This document shows, one piece after another, positions 41,727-55,223 of a stretch of DNA of 64,000 nt (positions within the stretch are counted from its first letter, which is position 1; every line of letters starts with the position of its first letter). The notes beneath the pieces are model-generated. The model searched no databases, was not told the origin of the DNA, and saw nothing but the letters and a program-made list of their open reading frames with translations. Source of the DNA: Mercurialis annua (lineage: Eukaryota; Streptophyta; Magnoliopsida; Malpighiales; Euphorbiaceae); NCBI RefSeq assembly GCF_937616625.2, contig NC_065570.1:33797665-33861664 (forward strand), in the 5' to 3' direction. The translations under genes and the position numbers were made by a program.

Positions 41727-44700
41727 GATTACCTAAGCATGGTTAGGTTGTTTTGCGCAAAGTTTGCGTGAAAAGTGACGCTAAATTAGTATGTCGCGTC
41801 TGAAGTTTCTTTAACGCGTCGTTACGATTACCTAAGCTTGGTTAGGTTATATTACGCAAAGTGTGCGTAAAAAGTGACGCTAGATTAGTATGGCGCGTTT
41901 CAAGTCTCTTTAACGCGTCGTTTCGATTACGTTGTTTATGTCGCTTAACAAGTGTCTCTAACGCGTCGTTCTGATTAGCTCAGTATGGTTAGGTTATATT
42001 ATGCAAAGCGTGCGTGAAAAGTGACGCTAGATTAGTATGTCGCGCCTCAAGTGTCTTTAACGCGTCGTTTCGATTACCTAAGCATCGATATGTTATATTA
42101 CGCCAAGTGCGCGTTAAAACTGTCGCTAGATTAGTATGTCGCGACACAAGTCTCTCTAACGCGTTGTTACGATTACCTAAGCATGGTTAAGTTATATTAC
42201 GCAAAGTATGCGTAAAAAGTGACGCTAGATTAGTATGTCGTGTCTCAAGTCTCTTTAACGTGTCGTTTCAATTACCATGTTTAGGGTATATATTGCGGAA
42301 AGTCTGCGTGAAAAGTGACGATAGATTAGTATTTCGCGTCTCAAATCTCTTTAATGCGTCGTTACGATTATCTAAGCATGGTTAGGTTATTTTACGCAAA
42401 TTGTGCGTGAAAAGTGACGCTAAATTACTATGTTGCATCTCAAGACTCTTTAGCGCGTCGTTCTGATATGGTTTGGTTATAGTATGCAAAGTGCACGGGA
42501 AAAGGATCAATGGACTAGCATGACGCGTATCAAGTCTCTTTAAGGCATCGTTCCGATTACCTAAGTATGGTTAGGTTTACGCTAAGTGTGCGTGAAAAGT
42601 AACGCTAGATTAGTATGTCGTGTCTCAAGTCTCTTTAACACGTCATTTTGATTACCTAAGCATGGTTACGTTATATTAAGCAATGAGTGTGTGAATATAG
42701 TGACGCTATATTAGTATGTCGCCTCTCAAGTCTCTTTAACGCGTTGTTCCGATTATTTAACCATGGTTAGGTTATATTACGCAAAGTGTCCGTGAAAAGT
42801 GAAAATAGATTAGTATGTCGCGTCTCAAGTCTCTTTAACGCGACGTTCCAATTACCTAAGCATGGTTAGGTTATACTAAGCAAAGAGTGCGTGAATAGTG
42901 ACACAAGATTAGTATGTAGCGCCTCAAGTCTCTTTAAAGCGTTGTTCCGATTACTTGCGGTTAGATTATATTATTATGCAAAGTGTGCGTAAAAAGTGAC
43001 GTTAAATTAGTATGGCGCGTATCAAGTCATTTTAATATGTCGTTCCGATTACCTAAGCATGGTTAGGTTATATTACGCAATGTGTGTGTAAAAAGTGACG
43101 CTAGATTAGTATGTCGCGCCTCAAGTATCTTCAGCGTGTTGTTTCGATTACCTAAGCAAGGATATGTTATATTACGCCAAGTGCGCGTTAAAACTGTCGC
43201 TAGATTAGTATGTCGCGACACAAGTCTCTTTAACGCGTTGTTACGATTACCTAAGCATGGTTAGGTTATATTACACAAAGTATGCGTAAAAAGTGACGCT
43301 AGATTAGTATGTTGCGTCTCAAGTCTCTTTAACGCGTCGTTTCGATTACCATGCTTATGTTACGTTACAAGTCTCTCTAACACGTCGTTTTGATTACCCA
43401 AGCATGGTTAGGTCATATTACGCAAAGTGTGCTTCAAAAGTAACAATAGATTGGTATGTCGCGTCTCAAGTATCTTTAACGCGTCGTTACGATTATCTAA
43501 GCATGGTTATGTTATTTTACGCAAATTGTGCGTGAAAGGTGACGCTAGATTAGTTTTTTGCGTCTCAAGTCTCCTTAACGCGTCGTTCCGATTATCTAAG
43601 CATGGTTAGGTTATATTACGCAATGTGTGCGTGAAAACTGTCGCGTCTCAAGTCTATTTAATGCGTCGTTCCGATTGACGCTAGATTAGTATGTCGCGTC
43701 TCAAGTCTCTTTAATGCGTTGCTCGGATTAACTAAGCATGGTTAGGTTATATTACGCAAATAGTGCTTAAAAAGTGATGCTAGATTAGTATGGCGCGTTT
43801 CAAGTCTCTTTTAACACGTCGTTTCGATTACCATGCTTATGTCACATTACAAGTCTTTCCAACACGTCGTTCCGATTACCAAAGCATAATTGACAAGAGA
43901 TTAGTATGTCGCGTCTCAAGTCACTTTAACGCGTCGTTCCGATTACCTAAGCATGGTTAGGTTATTTTACATAAAGTGTGCGTGAAAAGTGACGCTAGAT
44001 TATTTTGTCGCTTCTTAATTCTCTTTAACGCTTCGTTCCGATTACCTAAGCATGGTTAGGTTATTTTATGCAAAGTGTGCGTGAAAAGTGACGCTAGATT
44101 AGTATGTCGCGTCATAAGTCTCTTTATGGTTATGTTATTTTACGCAAAGTGTACGTGAAATGTGACGCTAGATTAGTATGTTGCGTCTCAAGTCTCTTTA
44201 ACGCGTCGTTCCGATTACCTAGGCATGGTTAGATTATATTACGCAATGTGTCCTTGAAAAGTGTTGCTAGGTTACTATATCGCGTCTCAAGTCTCTTTAA
44301 CGCGTCGTTCCGATTACCTAAGCATGGTTAGGTTATATTACCCAAAATGTGCGTGAAAAGTGACGCTAGATTAGTATGTCACGTCTCAAGTCTCTTTAAC
44401 TCGTCGTTCCGATTACTTAAGCATGGTTAGGTTATATTACACAAAGTGTGAGTGCAATGTGACGCTAGATTAGTATGTCGCGTCTCAAGTCTCTTTAATT
44501 CGTCCTTCCGATTACCTATGAATGGTTAGGTTATATTATGTAAAGTCTGCATAAAAAGTGACGCTAGAATATAATGGCGCGTCTCAAGTCTCTTGAACGC
44601 TTCGTTTCGATTATCATGCTTATGCCGCGTCTCAAGTCTCCAACGCGTCGTTCTTATTACATAAGCATGGTTAGGTTATAGTACGCAAAGTGTGAGTGAA

Positions 44701-47700
44701 AAGGATAGATAGATTAGTATGTCGCGTGTCAAGTCTTTTTAACGCGTTGTTCCGATTACCTAAACATGGTTAGGTTATACTACGCAAAGTGTGCGTGAAA
44801 TATAACACTAGATTAGTATGTCGCGCCTCAAGTCTCTTTAACGCGTTGTTATAATTACATAAGCATGGTTAAGTTATATTACGCAAAGTGTGTGTAAAAA
44901 GTGACGCTAGATTAGCATGGCACGTCTCAAGTCTCTTTAACGCGTCGTTCCGATTACCAAAGCATGTTTAGGTTATATTACGCAAAGTGTGCGTGAAAAT
45001 TGACAATAGATTAGTCTGTCGCGTCTCAAGTCTCTTTAATGCGTGGTTCTGATAACCTAAGAATGGTTAGGTTATTTTACACAAAGTGTGCGTAAAAAGT
45101 GACGCTAGATTAATATGTCGCGTCTGAAGTCTCTATAACGCGTCGTTCCGATTCCTAAGCATGGTTAGGTTATATTACGCAATGTGTGCGTGAAAACTGT
45201 TGTTAGGTTAGTTTGTCGCATCTCAAGTCTCTTTAACGCGTTGTTCCGATTACCTAAGCATGGTTAGGTTATATTACGCAAAATGTGCTTGAAAATTGAC
45301 GCTAGATTTGTATGTCACGTCTCAAGTCTCTTTAATTTTTCGTTCCGATTACCTAAGCATGGTTAGGTTATATAACGCATAGTCTGCGTAACAAGTCTCT
45401 TTAACTCATCGTTTCGATTACCATGCTTATGTCGCGTCGTTCTGATTACATATGCATGGTTAGGTTCTATTACGCAAAGTGTGCATGAAAAGGGACGCTA
45501 GATTAGTATGTCGCGTCGCAAGTCTCAATAACGCGTCGTTCTGATTAACTAAGCATGAATAAATCATATTATGTAGAGTGTGCGCGAAAAGTGACACTAG
45601 ATTAGTATGTTGCATCTCAAGTCTCTTTAACGCGTCGTTTCGATTACCATGCTTATGTCGCGTCACGAGTCTCTCAAACGCGTCGTTCTGATTACCTAAG
45701 CATGGTTTGGTTATATTACGCAAAGTGTTCGTGAAAAGTGAAAATAGATTGGTATGTCGCGTCTCAAGTCTCTTTAACGCGTCATTTTGATTACCTAAGC
45801 ATGGTTAGTTTATATTACGCAAAGAGTGCGTGAATAGTGACGCTAGATTAGTATGTCGCATCTCAAGTGTCTTTAACGCGTTGTTCCGATTACTTAAGCA
45901 TGGTTAGGTTATATTACGCAAAGTATGCGTGAAAAGTGAAAATAGATTAGTTTGTCGAGTGTCAAGTCTCTTTAACGCGTAGTTCCGATTACCTAAGCAT
46001 GGTTAGGTTATTTTACCCAAAGTGTGCGTGAAAAGTGACGCTAGATTAGTATGTCACGTCTGAAGTCTCTTTAACGCGTCGTTCCGGTTACCTAAGCATG
46101 GTTAGTTTATTATACGCAAAGTGTGCCTGAAAAGTGACACTAAATTAGTATGTTCCGTCTCAAGTCTATTTAACGCGTCGTTCCGATTACCTAAGCATGG
46201 TTAGGTTATATTACGCAAAGAGTGCGTGAATAGTGTGACATTAGATTAGTATGTCGCGTCTCAAGTCTCTTTAACGCGTCGTTCCGATTACGTAAGCATG
46301 GTTAGGTTATATTACGCAATGTGTGCGTAAAAAGTGACGCTAAATTAGTATGGCGTGTCTCAAGTCATTTAAACGTGTCATTCCGATTACCTGAGCATGG
46401 TTATATTACGCAAAGTGTGTTTAAAAAGTGACTCTAGATCAGTATGGTGCGTTTCAAGTCTCTTTAACGCGCCGTTTCGATTACCATGCTTATATCGCTT
46501 AAAAAGTATCTCTAACGTATCGTTCTGATTACCTTAGCATGGTTAGGTTATATTATGCAAAGTGTGCGTGAAAAGTGATAACAAATTAGTATGTCGTGCC
46601 TCAAGTCTCTTTAGCACGTCGTTCTAATTACCTAAGCATGGATATGTTATATTACGCCAAGTGCGCGTTAAAAGTGTCGCTAAATCAATATGTCGTGTCA
46701 CTAATCTATTTAACGAGTTGTTACGGTTACATAAGCATGGTTAGGTTATATTACGCAAAGTATGCGTAAAAAGTGACGCTAGATTAGTATGTCGCATCTC
46801 AAGTCTCTTTAACGCGTTGTTTCTATTACCATGCCTATGTTACGTTAGAAGTCTCTCTAACATGTCGTTCTTATTACCTAAGCATGGTTAGTTATATTAT
46901 GCAAAGTGTGCTTGAAAAGTAACTATTGATTGGTATGTCGCGTCGCAAGTCTCTTTAGCGCGTCGTTATGATTATCTAAGCATGGTTAGGTTATTTTACG
47001 CAAATTGTGCATGAAGAGTGACGCTAGATTAGTTTGTCGCGTCTCAAGTCTCTTTAATGCGTCGTTCCGATTACCTAAGCACGGTTAGGTTATATTACAC
47101 AATGTGTGCGTGAAAACCGTCGCTAGGTTAGTATGTCGTGTCTCAAGTCTATTTAACGCGTTGTTCCTATTATCTAAGCATGGTTAGGTTATATTACACA
47201 AAGTGTGGGTGAAAAGTCACGCTAGATTAGTATTTCGCGACTCAAGTCTCTTTAACGCGTCGTCCAGATTCCCTATGCATGGTTAGGTTATATTACACAA
47301 AGTGCGCGTTATAAGTGACGCCAGATTAGTATGTCGCATATCAAGTCTCTTTAACGCGTCGTTCTGATTACCTATGCATGGTTAGATTATATAACGCAAA
47401 GTGTGCGTTAAAAGTGACGCAAGATTAGTAGTATGCCGCGTCCCAAGTCTTTTTAACGCGATATTACTCAAAGTGTACGTTAAAAATGACGCTAAATTAT
47501 TATGTCGCGTCACAAGTCTTTTTAACACGTTGTTCTGATTACCTATGCATGGTTAGGTTATATTATGCAAAGTGTGTGTGAAAAGGGACGCTAGATAAGT
47601 ATGTCATGTCACAAGTCTCTTTAATGCATCGTTTCGATTACCTAAGCATGGTTAGATTATATAACGCAAAGGGTGCGTTAAAAGTAATGCTAGATTAGTA

Positions 47701-50700
47701 GTATGTCGCGTCACAAGTCTCTTTAATGCGTCGTTCCGATTACCTAAGCATGGTTAGATTATATTATGCAAAGTGTGACTAAAAATTAACACTAGATTAT
47801 TATGTCGCGTCACAAGTCTCTCAAACGCGTCGTTCTGATTACCTAAGCATGGTTAGGTTAGTTTGTCGCGTTTCAAGCTTCTTTAATGTGTCGTTCCGAT
47901 TACCTAAGCATGGTTAGGTTATATTACGCAAAGTGTGCGTAAAAAGTGTAGCTAGATTAGTATGTTTTGTCTCAGGTCTCTTTAACGCGTCGTTTTGATT
48001 ACCATGCTTATCTCGCGTCACAGGCCTCTTTAACGCGTCGTTCCGATTACCTAATCATGGTTTGGTTAAATTACGCAAAGTGTGCGTGAAAAGTGACCTT
48101 ATATTAGTATATCGCATCTCAAGTCTCTTTAACGCGTCGTTCTGATTTCCTAAGCATGGTTAGGTTATATTTACGCAAAGTGTGCGTGAAAAGTGACGCT
48201 GGATTAATATGGCGCGTCTCAAGTCTCTTTAACGTGTCGTTTTGATTACCATGATTATGTCGCGTCACAAGTCTCTCTAACATGTCGTTCCGAATACCTA
48301 AGCCTAGTTAGGTTATATTATGCAAAAGTGTGCGTGAAAAATGACAATAGATTAGTATGTCGCATCTCAAGTCTATTTAACGCATTGTTCCAATTACTTC
48401 AGTATGGTTAGGTTATATTACGCAAAGTATGTGTGAAAAACGACAATAGATTAGTATGTCGCGTCTTAAGTCTATCTAACGCGTCGTTCCGATTTCCTAA
48501 GCTTGGTTTGGTTATATTACGCAAAGTGCGCGTGAAAAGTGACGCTAGATTAGTATGTCGCGTCTCAAGACTCTTTAGCGCGTCGTTCCAATTACCTAAG
48601 CATGGTTAGGTTATATTATGCAAAGTGTGCATAATAAGTGACACTAGATTAGTATGCGTCTCAAGTATCTTTAACGCGTCATTTCGATGACCATGCTTAT
48701 GTCGCGTCACAAGTCTCTCTAACGCGTCGTTCCGATTACCTAAGCATGGTTAGGTTATATTACGCAAAGTGTGCGTGAAAAGTGACACTAGATTAGTATG
48801 TCGCGTCTCAATTCTCTTTATCGCGTTGTTCTGATTACCTAAGCATGGTTAGGTTATATTACACAAAGCGTGAGTGAAAAGTGACGCTAGATTAGTATGT
48901 CGCGTCTCAAGTCTCTTTAACGCGTCGTTCCGATTATCTAAGCATAGTTAGTTTATATTATGCAAATTGTGCGTGAAAAGTTACACTAGATTAGTATGTC
49001 GCGTCTAAAGTCTCTTTAACGCATCATTCCGATTGCATAAGCATGGTTAGGTTATATTACACAAATTATGCGTAAAGAGTGACGCTAGATTAGTATGGCG
49101 CGTCTCAAGTCTCTTTAACGCGTCGTTTCGTTTACCATACTTATGTCGAGTCACAAGTCTTTCTAACGCGTCGTTCCGATTACCTAAGCATGGTTAGGTT
49201 ATGTTACGCAAAGTGTGCGTGAAAAATGACAATAGATTAGTACGTCGCGTCTTAAGTCTATTTAAAGCATCGTCCTATTACCTAAGCATGGTTAGGTTAT
49301 ATTACGCAAGGTGTGCGTGAAATGTGATGCTAAATTAGTATGTCGCGTCTCAAGTCAACACGTCGTTCCAATTACCTAAGCATGTTTAGGTTATATTACG
49401 CAAAGTTTGCGTGAAAAGTGACGCTAGATTAGTATGTCGCGTCTCAACTCTCTGTAACGCATCATTTTGATTACCATGTATATGTCGCTTCAAAAGTCTC
49501 TCTAACGCGTCGTTCCGATAACCTAAGCATTGTTAGGTTATACTACGCAAAGTGTGCGTGAAAAGGATCAATAGATTAATATGTCATGTCTCAAGTCTCT
49601 TTAATGCGTCGTTCCGATTAACTAAGCATAATGGTTAGGTTATAATACGCAAAGTTTGTGTGAAAAGTAATGCTAGATTAGTATGACGCGTCTCAAGTCT
49701 CTGTAACGCGTTGGTTTGATTATCAATGTAATTTCGCATCAAAAGTCTTTCTGACGCGTCGTTCCGATTACCTAAGCATGGTTAGGTTATATTATGCAAA
49801 GTGTGTGTGAAAAGTGACGCTAGATTATTATGTCGCCTCTCAAGTCTCTATGACGTGTCGTTCCGATTACCTAACCATGGATAGGTTATATTACGCAAAG
49901 TGTGCATAAATAGTTGCGCTAGATTAATATGGCGCGTCTCGAGTCTCTTTAACGCGTTGTTTCGAGTATCGTGCTTATGTTGCGTCACAAGTCTCTCTAA
50001 CGCGTCGTTCCCATTACCTAAGCATGGTTAGGTTATATTATGCAAAGTGTGCGTGATAAGTGACGCTAGATTAGTATGTCCAGTCTCAAGTCTCTTTAAC
50101 GTGTTGTTCCGATTACCTAATAATGGTTATGTTATATTAGGTAAAGTTTGCGTAAAAAATGACACTAGATTAGTATGTTTTGTCTCAAGTCTCTTTAATG
50201 CGCCTTTTGCGATTACCATGCTTATCTCGCGTCATAAGTCTCTTCTACGCATCGTTCCAATTACCTAAGCATGGTTAGGTTATTTTACGCAAATTGTGCG
50301 TGAAAAATGATGGTAGATTAGTATATCGCGTCTCAAGTCTCTTTAACGCGTCGTTCCGATTACCGAAGCATGGTTAGGTTATATTACGCAAAGTGTGCGT
50401 GAAAAGTGACGCTAGATAAGTATGTTTCTTCTCAAGTCTCTTTGACACGTCGTTTCGATTACCATGCTTATGTCGTGTCACAAGTCTCTCTAATGCGTCG
50501 TTCCGATTACCTAAGCATGATTAGGTTATATTACGCAAAGTGTGCGTGAAAAGTGACGCTAGATTAATATGTCGCGTCTCAATTCTCTTTAACGCGTTGT
50601 TCCGATTACCTTATAATGGTAAGGTTATATTTTGAAAAGTGTGCGTGAAAAGTGACGCAAGATTAGTATATCGCGTCTTAAGTCTGTTTAACGCGTCGTT

Positions 50701-52960
50701 TCGATTACCTAAGCATGGTTAGGTTATATTACGGAAAGTGTGCGTTAAAAGTGACGCTAGATTAGTATGGCGCACCTCGAGTCTCTTTAACACGTCGTTT
50801 CGATTACCATGCTTATGTCGCGTCATAAGTCTCTCTAATGCGTCGTTCCGATTACCTAAGCATGGTTAGGTTATAGTATGCAAAGTGTGCGTGAAAAGGA
50901 TTAATAGATTAGTATGTCGTATCTCAAGTCTTTTTAACGCGTCGTTCAGATTACCTAAGCATAGTTAGGTTATCTTACGCAAAGTGTGAGTGAAAATTGA
51001 CGCTAGATTATTAGTATGTTCAGTCTCAAGTCTCTTTAACGCAACGTTTCCACTACCTAAGCATGGTTAGCTTATATTACGCAAAGTGTGCGTAAAAAGT
51101 GACGCTAGATTAGTAAGTTTCGTATCAAGTCTCTTTATTGCTCTTTTTTTATTACCATGATTATCTCGCGTCACAAGTCTCTTTAACGCATCGTTCCGAT
51201 TACCTAAGCAATGTTTGGTTATATTACGCAAAGTGTCGGTGAAAAGTGTTGCTAGATTAGTAAGTCGCGTCTCAAGTCTCTGTAACGCGTCGTTCCGATT
51301 TCCTATGCATGGTTAGGTTATATTACGTAAAGTGTTCGTGAAAAGTGACACTAGATTAGTATGTCGCGTCTCAAGTTTCTCAAACGCGTCGTTACGATTT
51401 ACTAAGCATGGTTATGCTATATTGCGCAAAGTGTCCGTAAAAAGTGACGCTAGATTAATATTGCGAGTCTCAAGTCTCTTTAATGCGTCGTTTCGATTAC
51501 CATGCTTATGTCGCGTCACAAGTCTCTCTAACGCGTCGTTCCGATTACCTAAGCATGGTTAGGTTATATTATGCAAAGTGTGCGTGAAAAAGGACAATAG
51601 ATTAGTATGTCGCGTATCAAGTCTATTAAACTCGTCGTTCCAATTACTTAAGCATGGTTAGGTTTTACGCAGAGTGTGCGTAAAAAATGACAATAGATTA
51701 GTATGTTGCGTCTTAAGTATATTAAACGCGTCGTTCTGATTACCTAAGCATGGTTAGGTTATATTACGCAAAGTGTGCGTGAAAAGTGAAGCTAGATTAG
51801 TATGTCGCTTCTCAAGTCTCTTTAACGCGTCATTTCGATTACCTAAGCATGGTTAGGTTATATTACGCAAGGTGTGCGTGAAAAGTGACGCTATATTAGT
51901 ATGTCATGTATCAAGGCTCTTTAATGTGTCGTTCCAATTACATAATCGTGGTAGGTTATATTACACAAAGTGTTCATGAAAAGTGCTGCTAGATTAGTAT
52001 GTCGCGTCTCCAGTCTCTTTGCGTCATTTCGATTACCGTGCTTATGTCGCGTCATAAGTGTCTCTAACACATTATTCCGATTACCATAAGCATGATTAGG
52101 TTATAGTACGCAAAGTGAGCGTAAAAAGCAACAATAGATTACTATGTCGCATCTCAAGTCTATTTAACGCGTAGTTCCGATTACCAAAGCATGGTTACGT
52201 TATATTAAGCAAAGTGTGCATGAAAAGTGACGCTAGATTAGTATGTCGCGTCTCAATTCTCTTTAACGTGTTGTTCTAATTATCTAATCATGGTTAGGTT
52301 ATATTACGTAAAGTGTGCGTGAATAGTGACAATGGATTAGTATGTCGCATCTCATTGGATTAGTATGTCGCATCTCATTGGATTAGTATGTCGCGTCTCA
52401 AATCTCTTCAATGCGTAGTTTCGATTACCATGCTTATCTTGCGTCAAAAGTCTCTCTAGTGCATTGTTCCGATTACCTAAGCATGGTTAGGTTATAGTAA
52501 GAAAAGTGAGCGTGAAAAGTAATAATAGATTAGTATGTCGCGTCTCATTTCTCTTTAACGCGTCGTTCCGATTACCTAAGCATGGTTAGGTTATATTACG
52601 TAAAGTTTGCGTGAAAAGTGACGCTAGATTAGTATGTCGCGTCTCAAGTCTCTGTAACGCGTTGTTTGGATTACCATGCTAATGTCGCGTCAAAAGTCCC
52701 TCTGACGCGTTGTTTCGATTACCATGCTAATGTCGCGTCAAAAGTCTCTCCGACGCGTAGTTTCGATTACCTAAGCATGGTTATGTTATAGTACACAAAG
52801 TGTACGTGAAAAGGATCAATAGATTAGTATGTCGCATCTCAAGTCTCTTTAACGCGTCCTTCCGATTACCTAAGCATGGATAGGTTATATTATGCAAAGT
52901 GTGCATGAAAAGTGACGCTATATTATTGTGTCGCCTCTCAAGTCTCTTTAATGCGTCGTT
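50701..52960 (-). repeat. S2 2.26-kb higher-order repeat, copy A
   Basis: This is the first of the near-identical units. It starts at TCGATTACC in front of a monomer ending in GTGTGCGTTAAAAG. Internal landmarks are ATTATTAGTATGTTCAGTC (mark at 51021), a CTCTTTTTTTATTACC variant, GGTTTTACGCAGAG (about 51661), the 23-bp triplication at 52332-52400, and the double short form near 52671. Sequence upstream of 50701 no longer matches the region before copy B, so this is the left edge of the recent amplification. It agrees with copy B apart from a few differences per hundred bases. Confidence 0.9.
52332..52400. repeat. 23-bp micro-tandem inside copy A (three units)
   Basis: Three direct units of 23 bp, each a variant of TTGGATTAGTATGTCGCATC plus TCA, lie at 52332, 52355 and 52378. 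The same position holds three units in copy B (54595-54663) but only two in copies C (56858-56903) and D (61828-61873). The unit is a fragment of the S2 monomer, so this is a replication-slippage or unequal-exchange polymorphism that can be used to trace copy history. Confidence 0.9.
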
Positions 52961-55223
52961 TCGATTACCTAAGCATGGTTAGGTTATATTACGCAAATTG
53001 TGCGTTAAAAGTGACGCTAGATTAGTATGGCGCACCTCAAGTCTCTTTAACACGTCGTTTCGATTACCATGCTTATGTCGCGTCATAAGTCTCTCTAATG
53101 CGTCGTTCCGATTACCTAAGCATGGTTAGGTTATAGTACTCAAAGTGTGCGTGAAAAGGATTCGTAGATTAGTATGTCGTATCTCAAGTCTTTTTAACGC
53201 GTCGTTCAGATTACCTAAGCATAGTTAGGCTATCTTACACAAAGTGTGAGTGAAAATTGACGCTAGATTATTGGTATGTTCAGTCTCAAGTCTCTTTAAC
53301 GCAACGTTTCCATTACCTAAGCATGGTTAGCTTATATTACGCAAAGTGTGCGTAAAAAGTGACGCTAGATTAGTAATTTTCGTATCAAGTCTCTTTAATG
53401 CTCTTTTTTTATTACCATGCTTATCTCGCGTCACAAGTCTCTTTAACGCGTCGTTCCGATTACCTAAGAAATGTTTGGTTATATTACGTAAAGTGTCGGT
53501 GAAAAGCGTTGCTAGATTAGTAAGTCGCGTCTCAAGTCTCTGTAACGCGTCGTTCCGATTTCCTATGCATGGTTAGGTTATATTACGCAAAGTGTTCGTG
53601 AAAAGTGACACTAGATTAGTATGTCGCGTCTCAAGTTTCTCAAACGCGTCGTTCCGATTTCCTAAGCATGGTTATGCTATATTGCGCAAAGTGTCCGTAA
53701 AAAGTGACGCTAGATTAATATTGCGAGTCTCAAGTCTCTTTAATGCGTCGTTTCGATTACCATGCTTATGTCGCGTCACAAGTCTCTCTAACGCGTCGTT
53801 CCGATTACCTAAGCATGGTTTGGTTATATTATGCAAAGTGTGCGTGAAAAATGACAATAGATTAGTATGTCGCGTCTCAAGTCTATTAAACTCGTCGTTC
53901 CAATTACTTAAGAATAGTTAGGTTTTACGCAGAGTGTGCGTAAAAAATGACAATAGATTAGTATGTTGCGTCTTAAGTATATTAAACGCGTCGTTCTGAT
54001 TACCTAAGCATGGTTAGGTTATATTACGCAAAGTGTGCGTGAAAAGTGAAGCTAGATTAGTATGTCGCTTCTCAAGTCTCTTTAACGCGTCATTTCGATT
54101 ACCTAAGCATGGTTAGGTCATATTACGCAAGGTGTGCGTGAAAAGTGACGCTAGATTAGTATGTCATGTATCAAGGCTCTTTAATGTGTCGTTCCAATTA
54201 CATAATCGTGGTAGGTTATATTACACAAAGTGTTCATGAAAAGTGACGCTAGATTAGTATGTCGCGTCTCCAGTCTCTTTAACGCGTCATTTCGATTACC
54301 GTGCCTATGTCGCGTCATAAGTGTCTCTAACGCATTATTCCGATTACCATAAGCATGATTAGGTTATAGTACGCAAAGTGAGCGTAAAAAGCAACAATAG
54401 ATTACTATGTCGCATCTCAAGTCTATTTAACGCGTAGTTCCGATTACCAAAGCATGGTTACGTTATATTAAGCAAAGTGTGCATGAAAAGTGACGCTAGA
54501 TTAGTATGTCGCGTCTCAATTCTCTTTAACGTTTTGTTATAATTATCTAATCATGGTTAGGTTATATTACGTAAAGTGTGCGTGAATAGTGACAATGGAT
54601 TAGTATGTCGCATCTCATTGGATTAGTATGTCGCATCTCATTGGATTAGTATGTCGCGTCTCAAATCTCTTCAATGCGTAGTTTCGATTACCATGCTTAT
54701 CTTGCGTCAGAAGTCTCTCTAGTGCATTGTTCCGATTACCTAAGCATGGTTAGGTTATAGTAAGAAAAGTGAGCGTGAAAAGTAATAATAGATTAGTATG
54801 TCGCGTCTCATTTCTCTTTAACGCGTCGTTCCGATTACCTAAGCATGGTTAGGTTATATTACGCAAAGTTTGCGTGAAAAGTGACGCTAGATTAGTATGT
54901 CGCGTCTCAAGTCTCTGTAACGCGTTGTTTGGATTACCATGCTAATGTCGCGTCAAAAGTCTCTCTGACGAGTTGTTTCGATTACCATGCTAATGTCGCG
55001 TCAAAAGTCTCTCCGACGCGTAGTTTCGATTACCTAAGCATGGTTATGTTATAGTACTCAAAGTGTACGTGAAAAGGATCAATAGATTAGTATGTCGCAT
55101 CTCAAGTCTCTTTAACGCGTCCTTCCGATTACCTAAGCATGGTTAGGTTATATTATGCAAAGTGTGCATGAAAAGTGACGCTATATTATTGTGTCGCCTC
55201 TCAAGTCTCTTTAATGCGTCGTT
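52961..55223 (-). repeat. S2 2.26-kb higher-order repeat, copy B
   Basis: Copy B repeats copy A at an offset of 2260 bp (CAGTCTCAAG mark at 53281) and also has three 23-bp units (54595-54663). It shares with A the forms GTGACGCTA, CATGTATCAAGG and ATCGTGGTAGG, which differ in copies C and D. Confidence 0.9.
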
